Part shown: positions 9,113-18,389 of the stretch, in pieces
Position numbering within the stretch: position 1 is the first letter of the stretch
Layout of the letters: the number at the start of each line of letters is the position of its first letter
Assembly: GCA_963747735.1 (NCBI GenBank)
Contig: CAVVGE010000006.1
Span: 124,001-188,000 of the forward strand
Origin: AP-15 sp963747735
Lineage (GTDB): Bacteria; Pseudomonadota; Alphaproteobacteria; ATCC43930; CGMCC-115725
Length of the DNA: 64,000 bases
Direction: 5' to 3'
Made by a program: the position numbers and the translations under genes
Notes under the pieces: generated by a model
The model's input: only the letters and a program-made list of their open reading frames with translations
Database searches by the model: none
What the model was told of the DNA's origin: nothing

Positions 9113-9218
9113 CACTCACCCGCCACCAGCGTCGAAGCTTTCTACCACCGAGGGAGGCAATATGGCCATCGGCTTTGCCCGGAACTACGCGCTGGTCCCG
9201 CGCGGCGGGCCCGGGCTG

Positions 9219-9452
9219 TCAGCGCGGCGCGGCCGCGGCGGCCGCTTTGCCGGCCGGTGCGGACGCAACCGGCTTGGCCGGGCAGCCGGGGCGTGGGACC
9301 GGGCCGCGGCGGTCCGGCGGCACACGGCAATTGTTGACGCGCTGGGCGTCCGACGCCTTGTCGGAAAGACGCTCCTTCAGGGTCAGCGCGTCCTGGGCAA
9401 ACGCGGCGGAGGAGAGCGACAACACGATCGCGGCAGAGATCAGAGCCCGCAT
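9219..9452 (-). CDS. Small secreted protein of unknown function
   Basis: 77 residues with a convincing signal peptide (MRALISAAIVLSLSSAAFAQ, cleavage after AFA) and a short mature part containing DALTLKERLSDKASDAQRVN, two Cys residues (NNCRVP and RPGCPA) and an Ala/Pro-rich tail. Similar short exported proteins with the DALTLKERLSDKASD block occur in Bradyrhizobium-like genomes, all uncharacterised. Its ATG at 9452 lies one base beyond the stop codon of the alkB homologue, so the two genes are presumably co-transcribed. No function is proposed. Confidence 0.7.
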   Translation of the reverse strand: MRALISAAIVLSLSSAAFAQDALTLKERLSDKASDAQRVNNCRVPPDRRGPVPRPGCPAKPVASAPAGKAAAAAAPR

Positions 9453-9453
9453 G

Positions 9454-10119
9454 TCACAGCGCCTTTCGCAAGGTCAGGTTGATGCGTGTGCGGCCGGTCA
9501 GCGGATGCTCGCCCTCGGCGAGCGGCGCCACACCGTGATAGGCGAGACGCAGCTTCCCGCCCCAGACCGCGACATCGCCATGCTGCATGGGCACGCGCTG
9601 CGGCCGGTCGTTGCGCCGGGCGCCGCCGAACAGAAACATAGCCGAGAGGCCGAGCGAGACCGAGACGATCGGCGCCGCAAAGTCGCGCTCGTTTTCGTCG
9701 CGGTGCAACGACAGCCGGGTTTCCGGCTCGTAGCGGTTGATCAGGCAGGAATCGGGCAAAAATCCCGGAAAACCGCCGGCCGCAGCGGCGCGCGCCGCGA
9801 GCGTGCGGAAGATCGCGGGCAGCGCCGGCCAGGTGCTGCCGGTCATCGGGTCGAGCGGCGCATAGCGGTAGCCGCGCCGGTCGGTGATCCAGCCCGCCGC
9901 GCCGCAGCTCGTCATCGCCACCGACATGCGAAACCCGCCCGGCGTCACCATGTGCCGAAACGGAGCGGAAGCGGCGATCTCGGCGACCATGGCGAGGAGG
10001 CCCTCGGCGTCGCCGCGGGCAAAGCCGCGCAGCACCATCGCCCCCGGCCCGAGCCGCTCGACATCGGGCGGCGGCTCGATCAAATCGAGGAGCGCGGATT
10101 GCCGACGGCCAATTCCCAC
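9454..10119 (-). CDS. alkB: AlkB-type DNA/RNA oxidative demethylase
   Basis: Fe(II)/2-oxoglutarate dioxygenase that repairs alkylated bases. The body is collinear with E. coli AlkB: GAMVLRGFA, APFRHMVTPGGFRMSVAMTS, the substrate-binding region DRRGYRYAPLDPMTG, LINRYEPETRLSLHRDENERD (HxD metal ligands), VSVSLGLSAMF, and WGGKLRLAYHGVAPL with the distal His, ending in RTRINLTLRK (2-oxoglutarate-binding Arg residues). The start is uncertain. The frame is open to an ATG at 10257, but that extension is encoded largely by a 7 bp tandem repeat and has no similarity, so GTG at 10119 (or the TTG next to it) is preferred, about 221 residues. It is followed by a small secreted protein gene. Confidence 0.9.
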   Translation of the reverse strand: MGIGRRQSALLDLIEPPPDVERLGPGAMVLRGFARGDAEGLLAMVAEIAASAPFRHMVTPGGFRMSVAMTSCGAAGWITDRRGYRYAPLDPMTGSTWPALPAIFRTLAARAAAAGGFPGFLPDSCLINRYEPETRLSLHRDENERDFAAPIVSVSLGLSAMFLFGGARRNDRPQRVPMQHGDVAVWGGKLRLAYHGVAPLAEGEHPLTGRTRINLTLRKAL

Positions 10120-10143
10120 CAACTGCCCCCACCCGCTTTCGAT

Positions 10144-10178
10144 CGCCGGTCGCCGGTCGCCGGTCGCCGGTCGCCGGT
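10144..10178. repeat. Five tandem copies of a 7 bp unit
   Basis: CGCCGGT is repeated five times without change just upstream of the alkB coding region. Read on the minus strand it encodes the repetitive segment RRPATGD, which argues against the long N-terminal extension of AlkB being a real protein part. Confidence 0.85.
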
Positions 10179-10255
10179 CTGCGGCCCGGCAGGGCGCCCG
10201 CTCGCACGTAATTGGTGCCGGGGCCGGCGCTCGCCAACCAAATTGCACCGTGCTC

Positions 10256-10375
10256 ACCCCCTCCCAAACCTTCCCGCATCAAGGGGGAGGGTCTTTATCA
10301 GCGGGGAGGGCCTTTATCAGCATTTCTGTTGGTGCTCCCGCCCCCTCGATGGGGGTGGGTCGGGGTGGGGGTGAT
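10256..10375. repeat. GC-rich palindromic repeat cluster
   Basis: The gap between alkB and the restriction-methylation gene is filled by CCCTCCC...GGGAGGG-type hairpins. It includes two near-identical copies of the segment GGGGAGGGYCTTTATCAGC in tandem around 10288-10320 and a CCCCCTCGATGGGGG hairpin near 10341-10355. It is the same repeat type as at 7521 and 14608, and may also act as terminator for one of the flanking genes. Confidence 0.7.
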
Positions 10376-10410
10376 GCGTGCCGGGTCCATCGATCCGGTC
10401 GAAAACCGCT

Positions 10411-13400
10411 CTAAGCCGCGTAGCGGCCGGGTGCCGCGCGGCGGGCCTGGCCGAGCGAGACGAGGGTTTCGAGGACGGCGGCGACGCGGTCGCGGCGGGC
10501 GCGGACAAAACGGGTTGCGACCTCGGCGGCGGCGGCGGGTGCGGCTTCGCCGGCGAGGATTGCGCGCACCGCCTTGAACTGGTCGGGCAGATCGCGCGGC
10601 CAAGCTTGCCGGGCGGCGAGGGCGGCGTCGGCAACGGTCAATTCGCGCTGCACCGGGGCGGTGGCGATGCCGGCCTGGAATTCGGGGCGCAGCCAGCGGA
10701 TGCGCCCGCGAAACTCCTTCTCGGCACGCTCGCGATTCAAGGCGGCGAGGCGAGCGAGAAGATCATCGTCGGCGATCTCGGCGGGCCAGCCATAGGCGGC
10801 GAAGACGGCACGGTCGAGATCGTCGTGCAGCCGCCGGATCACGCCGACGAGGCCGCGATCGTGGATGTCGCGCTCGGCTTCGGTCAGCGCCGCGCCGGCG
10901 CGTAATTTCGCCAGCACGTTATAAAGCCCGGTCAAAGTCAGGCCGGGATCGAGCCGCAGCCGCTCCTTGCGCAGCGCGTCCAATTCCTCGGCAATCGCCC
11001 CGATCGCCGCCCGCTCGCCCTCGCCGCAATCCGGAAACGGAAACGGGTCGAAGCATAGCGATTTGGCGTAGACCGGGTCGTCGCCGAAGCCGAGTCTCGT
11101 ACGCGACGCCAAAGCCCAGACGATATGCGTCCGGCTTGAGAGCACCCCGAGTGAAAATCCATTGCCCATTGCGAAGACGATTAATTTGTTGTCCGGAGAA
11201 ACGCTTTCGCCGAGGAAGTTGAATGTTCGGTGCCTCGCCGTCTCAACGGTGACAATGTATCGGTCCAATCCTGCGAGAGCGGGCCTGAGTTCCCGGCGCG
11301 GCTCGCCAAATATCCACCATGATGCTCGATATGAAGCCCGGTTGTTCTGGTCGCGCTCGGGTTTTACACGCTCAAGAACCCATTGGTAGACCTCGGGGAA
11401 ACGCTGGCGGACCTCGGCTTCGGTCAGGCCGAACAGGTCGATGACAATGACGTTGCGGCTATGGCCGGTCAGGTCGCGGCCGTTCAGATAGGGGCGGATG
11501 TGCCGGTCGAGGCCGGGAACGCGGCCGAGGCCGAGCGCCTGGGCCTGCTCGGGAGTGACGATGAAGCCGGCGCCGTGCAGCTTCACACCGGGCGAGCACA
11601 GGCCTTCATTGGCGCGCAGCTGCCGGGCACGGGTCAGGTCGGCGCCGATGCGCAGATCGGCGTGGATGATGCCGGCGCGCTCCGCCAGCTCGACCTCGGA
11701 TTCACCGTCCTGCATCGGCGTCTCGTGCGTGACTTCGAGCAGCCGGCCGTGGAGGTCGCGGCCCTTGATGCCGACGGTCATCGCGATGCGCACGGCAGCG
11801 GCGTCGGAAGCATCGACCCAGGGATGGTTCGGGATTGCGAAAGCGAGCGAGACACCGTTCGCGGCTTCCAAATGCTGCTGAACGACGCGGCGGTTGAACG
11901 CCTGCGGCAGCGAATTGGTGGTGATGAAGCCAAAGCGGCGTGCATTGCCGGCGGCGACCTGCTGCGCGGCACGGTGCCACCAATACATCACGTAATCGGC
12001 GGATTGCGGCATCTGCCGGTAGGTGGCCCACAAGGCCTCCGAATACCCGTCTCCCAGCAGCTCACGGAGATATTTGGCGCCGATAAAGGGCGGGTTGCCG
12101 ATGATGAAGTCGGCGCGCGGCCATTGCGCGGGTGCGGCATCGACCAGCCGGAGGATTTCGACGCGGGCGTTTTCGTCGGGCACCAGCTCGCCGGTGACAG
12201 GGTGCGGTTTTTTGGTGCGGCCGTCCCAGCGGGTCAGCGGAAGATGGTCGGGACCGCGCATCAATTCTTCGGCGCGCCAGGTGAGGAGCGCGTCGCGGTG
12301 CTCGATATTGCGGAAATTACGCAGCACCGGCTCGGCCGGCATGGCGTTGCCGCGGATCCGGAAATGCCATTGCAGGTAGCCGATCCATAAGACGAGCTCG
12401 GCGATGGCGACGGCGCGCGGGTTCGCCTCGATGCCGAAGAATTGGTGCGGATCGACGGTGTGGCCGGCGAGCGCTTCCAAGGTCAAGGTCTCGCCGAGCC
12501 CGGCGAGGAGGTCGAGGACCTCGCCTTCGAGCCGCTTCAGGTGCTCGAGGGCGACATAGAGAATTGCCGGTGCCGCAGGCCGGGTCGAGCACCGTGACGG
12601 TGCACAGGGTTTCGTGAAAGCGGCGCAATTGGGCAATGGCGCCCGATTTGTCGCCGGCATCGGCCAATTCGACGGCGGCGGCCTTGACCGCCTCCCAATC
12701 GGCGCGCAACGGCTCGATGACCGTGGGCAACACCAGGCGCTCGACATAAGCGCGGGGCGTGAAATGGGCGCCGAGCCGCTCGCGCTCGCGCTCGTCGAGG
12801 GCGCGTTCGAGGAGCGTGCCGAAGATCGCCGGCTCGACCGCCGACCAATCGGCTTCGGCGGCGTCGATCAGCAAGTCGAGCTGGCCGGCGTCGAGCGCGA
12901 CCGCCTCGGTATGCTCGAAGAGGCCGCCGTTGAAGCGCAGGATATCCTCGCCGATTTCCGGCGAGAACCCGCCCTTGTCCATGTTGGCCCAGAGGCCGCG
13001 CAGCATCGGCCGGAAGTTCTGCGGCCGGCCGCGCAAGCCGCGCAGCAATTCGCGAAAGCTGTTCTTGGGCAACAACCCGACATCCTCGGCGAACATCGTA
13101 AAGAGGCTGCGCATCAGGAAGAGTGCCACCTGCTCGGCGCCGTGGCCGGCTTTTTCAAGGCTGCGCCCGAGCCGGGCGAGGCGGGCGGCGATCTCGCGCG
13201 TGACGCGGGCGGCATGGCGGCTCGGGTCGAGCGACAACGGGTCGAGCCAGATCGCGCGCAATCGCTCGCGGACGTCCTCGCGCGCTAGGTCGGGCAGAAA
13301 GATGCGAAAGCTGTTCGTGTCCGGGAATTGCGCGTAGTGCTTGCCGGTGCCGGTGAAGTCGGCATAGGTCTCGATGCTGTGGCCGACATCGGCGACGACG

Positions 13401-13864
13401 AGAAAAGGCGGCCATTCGGGTAGCGCCTTGGCATATTGCTCGGCCTGGCCGCGGGCGCGCAGCATCGCGGCGTCCCAAGTCTCGGTGCCGCGAATGCCGT
13501 GGCCGCGCCGGTGGCGGGGCGCGGCGAGGCCGGTCTCCTCCAGCAGCGTTTTTTTGCGTTTGGCCTCGCTGCCTTGCTTGGTTTCGAGGACGAAACAGTC
13601 GTGACGGTAGAGATCGATAAATCCGCGGCTCGTCGAGCCGTCGGGATTGTGAAATTCTACGGGATGCTCGAACCTGTATTCGTCGTGCTCGGGCTCGCCG
13701 GTGGCCGGCCTCGGGTGCGGCAGCCCGAGCACATCGCAAAGCTCGACCAGGAAGAGCTGATAATTCGCCCGCTCGGCGGCGGCCGAGCACCGCCAGCGCG
13801 CGACAAAGGCGGCAACCGTGGCCTCTTCTTCTTCGGGTGGATCGTGCTTCGCGCTGCCGCTCAC
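10411..13864 (-). pseudogene. MmeI-like type II restriction-modification enzyme, frameshifted in methylase motif I
   Basis: Single-chain restriction-methylation protein of about 1150 residues read in two frames. The N-terminal part (GTG 13864 to about 12560) has a PD-(D/E)xK-like nuclease site (GFIDLYRHDCFVLETKQG), then the MmeI-type helical spacer (FNGGLFEHTEAV) and HFTPRAYVERLV. Methylase motif I appears as VLDPACGTGN. Exactly there, near 12560, the frame breaks: LYVALEHLKRLEG and everything after, including motif IV (IIGNPPFIGAKYL) and the target-recognition region, continues one base later. So either one base was gained or two were lost. The start is uncertain: the frame is open to 14080, but a 15 bp tandem repeat (DPPLDPPL) and overlap with the divergent gene argue for GTG 13864. 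No partner methylase or specificity gene is seen. It is inactive if the frameshift is real. Confidence 0.82.
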
Positions 13865-13951
13865 AACGCAAAATTGCAGCGATGCCAGTGGTGGGTCAAG
13901 TGGTGGGTCAAGCGGCGGGTCGATGGCGGCCCGTCCATCCTCCGGAGCGCG

Positions 13952-14570
13952 CCGCGCCGCCTTGACGGGATCGCCGCAGCGTTTTTGCTTGCCGGAGCTT
14001 TTGCGCGCCCGGCCGCGGCGGCGGCGGCGCCGGAGGGGGGCGCGAGCGGGCTGGTTTATGTGGTCGCGGGCGGGTGGCATACCGAGCTCGATCTGCCGGT
14101 GGCGGCGATCGGCGGGCCGCTCGCTGCGCTGGAGCCGGCGGGGGCGCGGTACATCGTGCTTCGGCTGGGGGGCGCGGGATTATTACATGGCGCGCGATCC
14201 GGGTCTTGCCGATCTGCTGCGCGCCGCCGCGCCGGGGCCGGCGGTGATGCTGGTGGTGCCAGTGGCGGTGCCGCCGCAGGCTTTTGCCGGGGCCGATAAT
14301 GTGTGGCCGGTCGCGGTATCGCGCGACGGCGCCCGGCGGCTGTCGCAATTCCTGTGGGAGAGCCTCGCCAAAGACCCGCGCGGGGCGCCGCAGCGCGTCG
14401 GCGCCGGGCCTTATCCGCAGAGCGCGTTTTATGCGGCGGCCGGCCGCTACGATCTCACGCACACCTGCAACAGCTGGACCGCCGAGGCATTGCGCGCGGC
14501 AGGAGCGCCGGTCACCGCGGCAGGGGTGGTTTTTGCCGGCCAGTTGCTCGACCAATTGCGGCGGCGGTGA
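13952..14570 (+). pseudogene. TIGR02117/DUF2459 family exported protein, frameshifted
   Basis: Uncharacterised exported protein of the TIGR02117 (DUF2459) family. A hydrophobic N-terminal stretch (IAAAFLLAGAFARPAAAAAA) leads to LVYVVAGGWHTELDLPVAA in one frame. Near 14160 the family sequence moves one base on, to FGWGARDYYMARDPG, and then runs to the end through DNVWPVAVSRDGARRLSQF and the conserved CNSWTAEALRAAG. No ATG or GTG precedes the signal peptide in frame, so the true start is unresolved and the coordinate given is approximate. It is divergent from the restriction-modification gene, whose 5' end it overlaps or abuts. Family known in Rhizobiales and pseudomonads; function unknown. It has the same kind of +1/-2 frame slip as other genes in this window. 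Confidence 0.72.
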
Positions 14571-14607
14571 AGCGGCATCGAGCCGGACCGGCGGGCGCTC
14601 CGGCATC

Positions 14608-14652
14608 CCCCACCTCACACTGCCCTCTCCGCCCCTGAGGGGCAGAGAGGGA
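14608..14652. repeat. Palindromic repeat, possible terminator
   Basis: The hairpin CCCTCTCCGCCCCTGAGGGG with GGCAGAGAGGG as its second arm begins about 35 bp after the DUF2459 stop codon. It belongs to the CCCTCTCC...GGAGAGGG family of dispersed repeats and could terminate transcription. Confidence 0.65.
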
Positions 14653-14711
14653 GAAATAAGCGCTTCCTTGATTTAGAGCAAGATCCGATCAGGTTGCATC
14701 AGCCCGTCAGC

Positions 14712-14815
14712 CCCCCTCACCCTTCCCTCTCCCCCCCACTGGGGGGGAGAGGGTTGCGAAGGGTTGGCGAGGGAACCCGAGCCTTACCCGGAGCTGGGTG
14801 AGGGGGCGCCGTCCG
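14712..14815. repeat. Palindromic repeat pair between convergent genes
   Basis: A hairpin of CCCTCTCCCCCCCA and TGGGGGGGAGAGGG (14724-14754) lies inside a wider inverted arrangement CCCCTCACCC ... GGGTGAGGGG at 14715 and 14798. It lies 13 bp beyond the stop of the cyclase gene, between two convergent genes, so a bidirectional terminator role is possible. Confidence 0.7.
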
Positions 14816-14827
14816 ATCGGATCATGG

Positions 14828-16237
14828 TCACGGGATCGCGTAGACCGCCATCTCGTCGGCGATGCCACGGAGAGCGCGGCTCTGCGCCACCGGATGCAGC
14901 CCGCTCTTTTCCAACAAGGTCGAGGTTTGCGGGTGGGTGACGACCGAGCCGGTCGCCAGGATCGAGCGTGAATCGGCGAGCGCCTGAACGCGGGCGGCGA
15001 TGTTGACGGTCGAGCCGAAATAATCCTGGCGGTCGTTCAGCACCACGGCGAGGCACGGCCCCTCGTGGATGCCGATCTTCAATTGCAGGTCGCCGTTGCC
15101 GTTGTGCCCACCGTTCAGGTGCGGCATCGCCTCGCGCATGCGCAAGGCCGCCGCCAAGGCCCGGTCGGGGGTCGAGAAGGTCGCCATCACCGCGTCGCCG
15201 ATGGTCTTGACGACAGCCCCTGCCTCGGCCGCGACGATCTCGTTCAACAACTGGAAATGCGCGCGCACCATATCGAAGGCGGCGATGTCGCCGACCCGCT
15301 CGTAGAGCTCGGTCGAGCCTTTGAGGTCGGTGAACAGAAACGTCATGCTGGTGATCTTGAGCCGCTGGTCGACATCGATCGTGTCGGTGCCGTAGAGGTC
15401 GCGAAACACCTGGTTGGTCAAGAGCCGCTTGGCCGTCAGAAACGGCCGGCGGCGACCGAGCAGCTGGTGGAGCTGGTCGGCGGCGATCCACAATCCCGGC
15501 ATCACCCGCTTGTCGGTGCGGTTTTCGAGGGTCAGGCGCAACGGGCCGGGCTGCATCGCCACGGTCTCGGTCGTGTTGCGCACTTTGTCGAAGACCAGCG
15601 ACAGGCTCTGGCGCTCGCGGGTCGGCTCGCCCTTGACGTCGAGAAACCGGGTCGTGTGCGTGACGGGATCGAGGATGATGACGAAATCGTTCGGCAGCTG
15701 CAGCGACAGGATCGCCTTTTCGCCGGCCGGCAACTCGATCGAATCGAGCACGATCTCTTGCAGCAGGTCTTCGAAATCGTCGGGCACGTCGAAACCCGAG
15801 CCCCAGAACACCTGGCGGAAATATTCGTTGAACGGCAGGTCGTCGGGATCGTGCGCGGCGATCCGGCGCACCCGGCGGCTGACCGTAAAGGTCACCTCGA
15901 CGATCTCATCCAAGGTCGGCTGATAGCCCGAAGCGCACCAGGCGCAGATGTATTCGTCGCGGTTGACGCTCTTCAACGTGGCGCTCGATTCGAGCACGCC
16001 GCCGCAGCCGGGGCACAGCACATTCCAGGCGAGCTCGAAGATGCCGAGCCGCGCGGCGTGCAAAAAGGCGGCGATCGTGCGCTCGGGGTCGAGCCCGGCC
16101 TTCCCCGCGAAATCGAGCACATTGATCCGGCAGAGCGCCCGGTCGGGGGCGTCGCGGACCAGCGCCTCGATCGCCTCGACCACACCGGGATCGGCCGATT
16201 GCCGCAATGTGGCAAACAGATTTTTGGCTTCGCTCAT
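14828..16237 (-). CDS. Class III adenylate/guanylate cyclase with N-terminal zinc-ribbon region
   Basis: 469-residue cytoplasmic cyclase. The N-terminal 270 residues form a DUF5939-type regulatory region containing a zinc-ribbon pair, CPGCGG and CAWCASG. The C-terminal catalytic domain shows the class III hallmarks: the first metal Asp in FLFTDLKGSTELYERVGD, the second in VVKTIGDAVMATF, and the transition-state Asn/Arg pair in DYFGSTVNIAARVQ. It makes cAMP or cGMP; the substrate-defining residues cannot be assigned with confidence by eye. The ATG at 16237 is preferred; a GTG at 16249 is in frame. It is transcribed alone, convergent with the DUF2459 gene. Confidence 0.93.
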   Translation of the reverse strand: MSEAKNLFATLRQSADPGVVEAIEALVRDAPDRALCRINVLDFAGKAGLDPERTIAAFLHAARLGIFELAWNVLCPGCGGVLESSATLKSVNRDEYICAWCASGYQPTLDEIVEVTFTVSRRVRRIAAHDPDDLPFNEYFRQVFWGSGFDVPDDFEDLLQEIVLDSIELPAGEKAILSLQLPNDFVIILDPVTHTTRFLDVKGEPTRERQSLSLVFDKVRNTTETVAMQPGPLRLTLENRTDKRVMPGLWIAADQLHQLLGRRRPFLTAKRLLTNQVFRDLYGTDTIDVDQRLKITSMTFLFTDLKGSTELYERVGDIAAFDMVRAHFQLLNEIVAAEAGAVVKTIGDAVMATFSTPDRALAAALRMREAMPHLNGGHNGNGDLQLKIGIHEGPCLAVVLNDRQDYFGSTVNIAARVQALADSRSILATGSVVTHPQTSTLLEKSGLHPVAQSRALRGIADEMAVYAIP

Positions 16238-16441
16238 CGCTGAAACCACCCATAGGCGCGGTCCCGACCGGGGATGCCCGGCCGCCGTTGCGCGCGCCTA
16301 GATGTGGGGTTGCCCCGGCGTTCGGTCAAACCTCGACGGCAAACGTGCACCGATGGTGCGCCGCCTTTCGCTGCACGAATGCGACGGCGCCCGCCCCTTT
16401 CCGGGCGTGGGGGCCGAGGCCAGACCAAAGTTGGGGAAGCG

Positions 16442-16864
16442 TCAGTCGGCGGCTTCGGCCGTTTCGGCCGGCAGCGGCTCGGTGCCGGTCCAGGGGTGCT
16501 CGGCGACATCGAAGAGGATGCCTTCGGGGCCGTAGAACTTGACCTCGAAGCCGCCCAGCCGCGCGGCGTCGCTCTGGTCCATGTAATGCTTGCCGCCGAG
16601 CCCTTCGAGCTTTTTGCCGGCCGCTTCGACATCCTCGACCAGGATGCCGAAATGGTGCAGCCCCTGATAATCGAGGCCGCGGCCGAGCTGGTCGGTCTTG
16701 AAGCGCAGGATCGCGAGGTCGATCGTGCCGTCGCTCAAATGGTGGCCATAGGCGAGCGGCCCGTCATTCGAGCGCACGATCTTGAAATCGAACGCTTTGC
16801 AATAGAAATCGGCCATCGCGTCCGGGTCCTTGGCGGCGATGGCGATGTGGCGCAACTTGGCCAT
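16442..16864 (-). CDS. VOC family protein (copy A)
   Basis: 140-residue vicinal-oxygen-chelate (glyoxalase/dioxygenase fold) protein. The beta-alpha-beta-beta-beta modules are recognisable, with metal-ligand positions in MAKLRHIAIAA (His), the central LHHFGILVEDVE (His) and EVKFYGPEGILFDV (Glu/Asp region). It shares most of its sequence with the next gene upstream (17119-17544), including FKTDQLG, HHFGxLVEDVE and the C-terminal EPLPxExxEAA, so the two are a tandem duplication. A 122 bp palindromic repeat lies between them. The substrate is unknown; single-module VOC proteins usually dimerise and may be glyoxalase-, dioxygenase- or lyase-like. Confidence 0.9.
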   Translation of the reverse strand: MAKLRHIAIAAKDPDAMADFYCKAFDFKIVRSNDGPLAYGHHLSDGTIDLAILRFKTDQLGRGLDYQGLHHFGILVEDVEAAGKKLEGLGGKHYMDQSDAARLGGFEVKFYGPEGILFDVAEHPWTGTEPLPAETAEAAD

Positions 16865-16947
16865 GCGAGGCTCCTGTTTTCTATTACGTTGAACCGGCTG
16901 GCGTCCCGGCGAGGGAAGCAGGCGATGAATTGCGGCACGACGCGATC

Positions 16948-17069
16948 GTCATTCCGGGATGCCCCAGAGGGGCCGGCCCGGAACCCAAGAACACCCAAAT
17001 ACGCAATATGTTGCCAGGCAGTGTGCATGGGTTCCGGGCGCGCCGGCTGCGCCTGCGCCCCGGAATGAC
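16948..17069. repeat. 122 bp REP-like element, second copy
   Basis: Same termini (GTCATTCCGG ... CCGGAATGAC) and same internal GGAACCCA / TGGGTTCC pair as the element at 2435-2555. It lies between the two tandem VOC genes, so either it inserted after the duplication or its recombination helped create it. Confidence 0.8.
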
Positions 17070-17118
17070 GTGACTATGCTTCTCTGACATCCGTCGGCGG
17101 CGAGGCGCGCGCTCTTCG

Positions 17119-17544
17119 TTATTCCGCCGCTTCCTTGATCGGCTCGGGCAGCGGCTCGGCGCCGGCCCAGCCATGCTCGGCGATGTCGAACAGAAGGTGC
17201 TCGGGACCGTAGAACTTCTTTTCGAAATAGCCGGCCTGGTGGCCGCCCTGGCCCTGGTCGATGTAATGCTCGGCGCCGAGGCCCTCGAGCTTTTTGGAGA
17301 ATTCCTCGACGTCTTCGACCAGCACGCCGAAATGATGGATGCCGCGGTAATCCATGCCTTTGCCGAGCTGGTCGGTCTTGAATTTGAGGATCGCCATGTT
17401 GAGCGTGCCGTCGGAGAGGAACACGCCGTCGGCGAGAAACCCGTTGGGCCGGCCGACCTCGACAAAATCGAACGCTTTCTTGTAGAACTCGGCCATCGCC
17501 TCGGGGTCTTCGGCGGCAATGGCGATATGACGCAGCTTGGGCAT
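17119..17544 (-). CDS. VOC family protein (copy B)
   Basis: 141 residues, a paralogue of the VOC gene at 16442. It starts MPKLRHIAIAAEDPEAMAEF and keeps the same HHFGVLVEDVE and KKFYGPEHLLFDIAEHGW blocks, so both copies appear functional. Divergence between the two is moderate, spread through the whole length, which indicates an old duplication. It lies 30 bp downstream of the Nudix gene on the same strand and may be transcribed with it. Confidence 0.9.
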   Translation of the reverse strand: MPKLRHIAIAAEDPEAMAEFYKKAFDFVEVGRPNGFLADGVFLSDGTLNMAILKFKTDQLGKGMDYRGIHHFGVLVEDVEEFSKKLEGLGAEHYIDQGQGGHQAGYFEKKFYGPEHLLFDIAEHGWAGAEPLPEPIKEAAE

Positions 17545-17574
17545 GGACGACCTCCACGTTAGGATCGGCCGAGC

Positions 17575-18021
17575 CTAGCACGAGCGCGGCGCCATCTCGA
17601 AGCCCTTGCGTTCGATTTCCGACAATACCCGCGCCATGCCCTTGCCGACCCGCTCCAGTGCCTCTTCCCAGGTGAACCAGCCGAAACGGTCGAATTCGGG
17701 AAGGAGGGTTCCGTCGGCGAGCGCGAAATATGAGGTGCAGACGAGGGTTTTGGGGTCGGGCGGGGCGGGCGGCGACCATGCGAAAAGCGCCAAATCCTTG
17801 CCGCGCAGATAGGGGTGGAGGCCGAGCGAGACGAGTGCGGCGGGCAACACGACGAGCCCCGTTTCCTCGCGCAATTCGCGTGCCGCCGCCTCCGCGTGGC
17901 TTTCGCCGGGCTCGGCCCGCCCTTTTGGGATGTCCCAGCGCGGCGAGCGCGTGGCGTGGCCCAAGAGGAGCCGCTCGCCGTCGCCGACAATGACGCCGCA
18001 GCTCGTCTCGAAGGCACTCAT
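17575..18021 (-). CDS. Nudix hydrolase
   Basis: 148-residue Nudix pyrophosphohydrolase. The Nudix box (GX5EX7REUXEEXGU) is intact in GRAEPGESHAEAAARELREE followed by TGL, preceded by SPRWDIPKG. It starts at the ATG at 18021, which overlaps the stop of a 44-residue lipoprotein gene by 4 bp. The domain layout (CGVIVGDGERLLLGHATRSP at the start) resembles small Nudix enzymes acting on nucleoside diphosphate derivatives; no precise substrate can be given. The longer open frame to 18303 has no similarity upstream of this start. Confidence 0.92.
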   Translation of the reverse strand: MSAFETSCGVIVGDGERLLLGHATRSPRWDIPKGRAEPGESHAEAAARELREETGLVVLPAALVSLGLHPYLRGKDLALFAWSPPAPPDPKTLVCTSYFALADGTLLPEFDRFGWFTWEEALERVGKGMARVLSEIERKGFEMAPRSC

Positions 18022-18152
18022 GGCCGGGTCCAGCCGCCCGTGACCCCGCCGTAAAACCCGTTTTGCTTGTCCTGGCCCGAGGCAGTGCCGCTCGCCGAGC
18101 AGGCGGCGATGGCCAGCAAGGAAGCCAGGGCCAGCCACAATCGAAGCTTCAT
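18018..18152 (-). CDS. 44-residue lipoprotein
   Basis: Short gene below the usual length cut-off. It begins MKLRLWLALASLLAIAACSA, a lipoprotein signal with lipobox LAIAAC and Cys18 as the acylated residue, followed by a 26-residue mature part rich in Gly (QDKQNGFYGGVTGGWTRP). Its TGA overlaps the ATG of the Nudix gene (ATGA), which supports real translation. Tiny entericidin- or Ycf-like lipoproteins of this kind are common in alphaproteobacteria and rarely characterised. No function is proposed. Confidence 0.75.
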   Translation of the reverse strand: MKLRLWLALASLLAIAACSASGTASGQDKQNGFYGGVTGGWTRP

Positions 18153-18389
18153 GGGGGGCATGCTCTGATCGCTTGTTGGAGCGGCGCAATATATCACGCC
18201 ATGCCGGCTCGGGCAGCACGCCCACCGTCGGCATCGTCACGATGACCCGGCAAGGCGGCCAATGGACAATCGAGAAGCAGATGTCCGCCAGCGCCATCGG
18301 CAATCTGCTGCTCAGCCATTGAGCTTATATGCGACAATGCCGGTGCCGGAGACGATCGGGCGTTGCGCGCAGGCGGCGGGAGAACCGAA

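Noticed and set aside
9162..9482. ATG with a strong ribosome-binding site (GGGAGG) divergent from the TetR gene, reading MAIGFARNYALVPRG
   Set aside because: The frame soon becomes Arg/Gly-rich and is antisense to the secreted protein gene at 9219. It may be the start of a lost gene, but nothing supports the rest.
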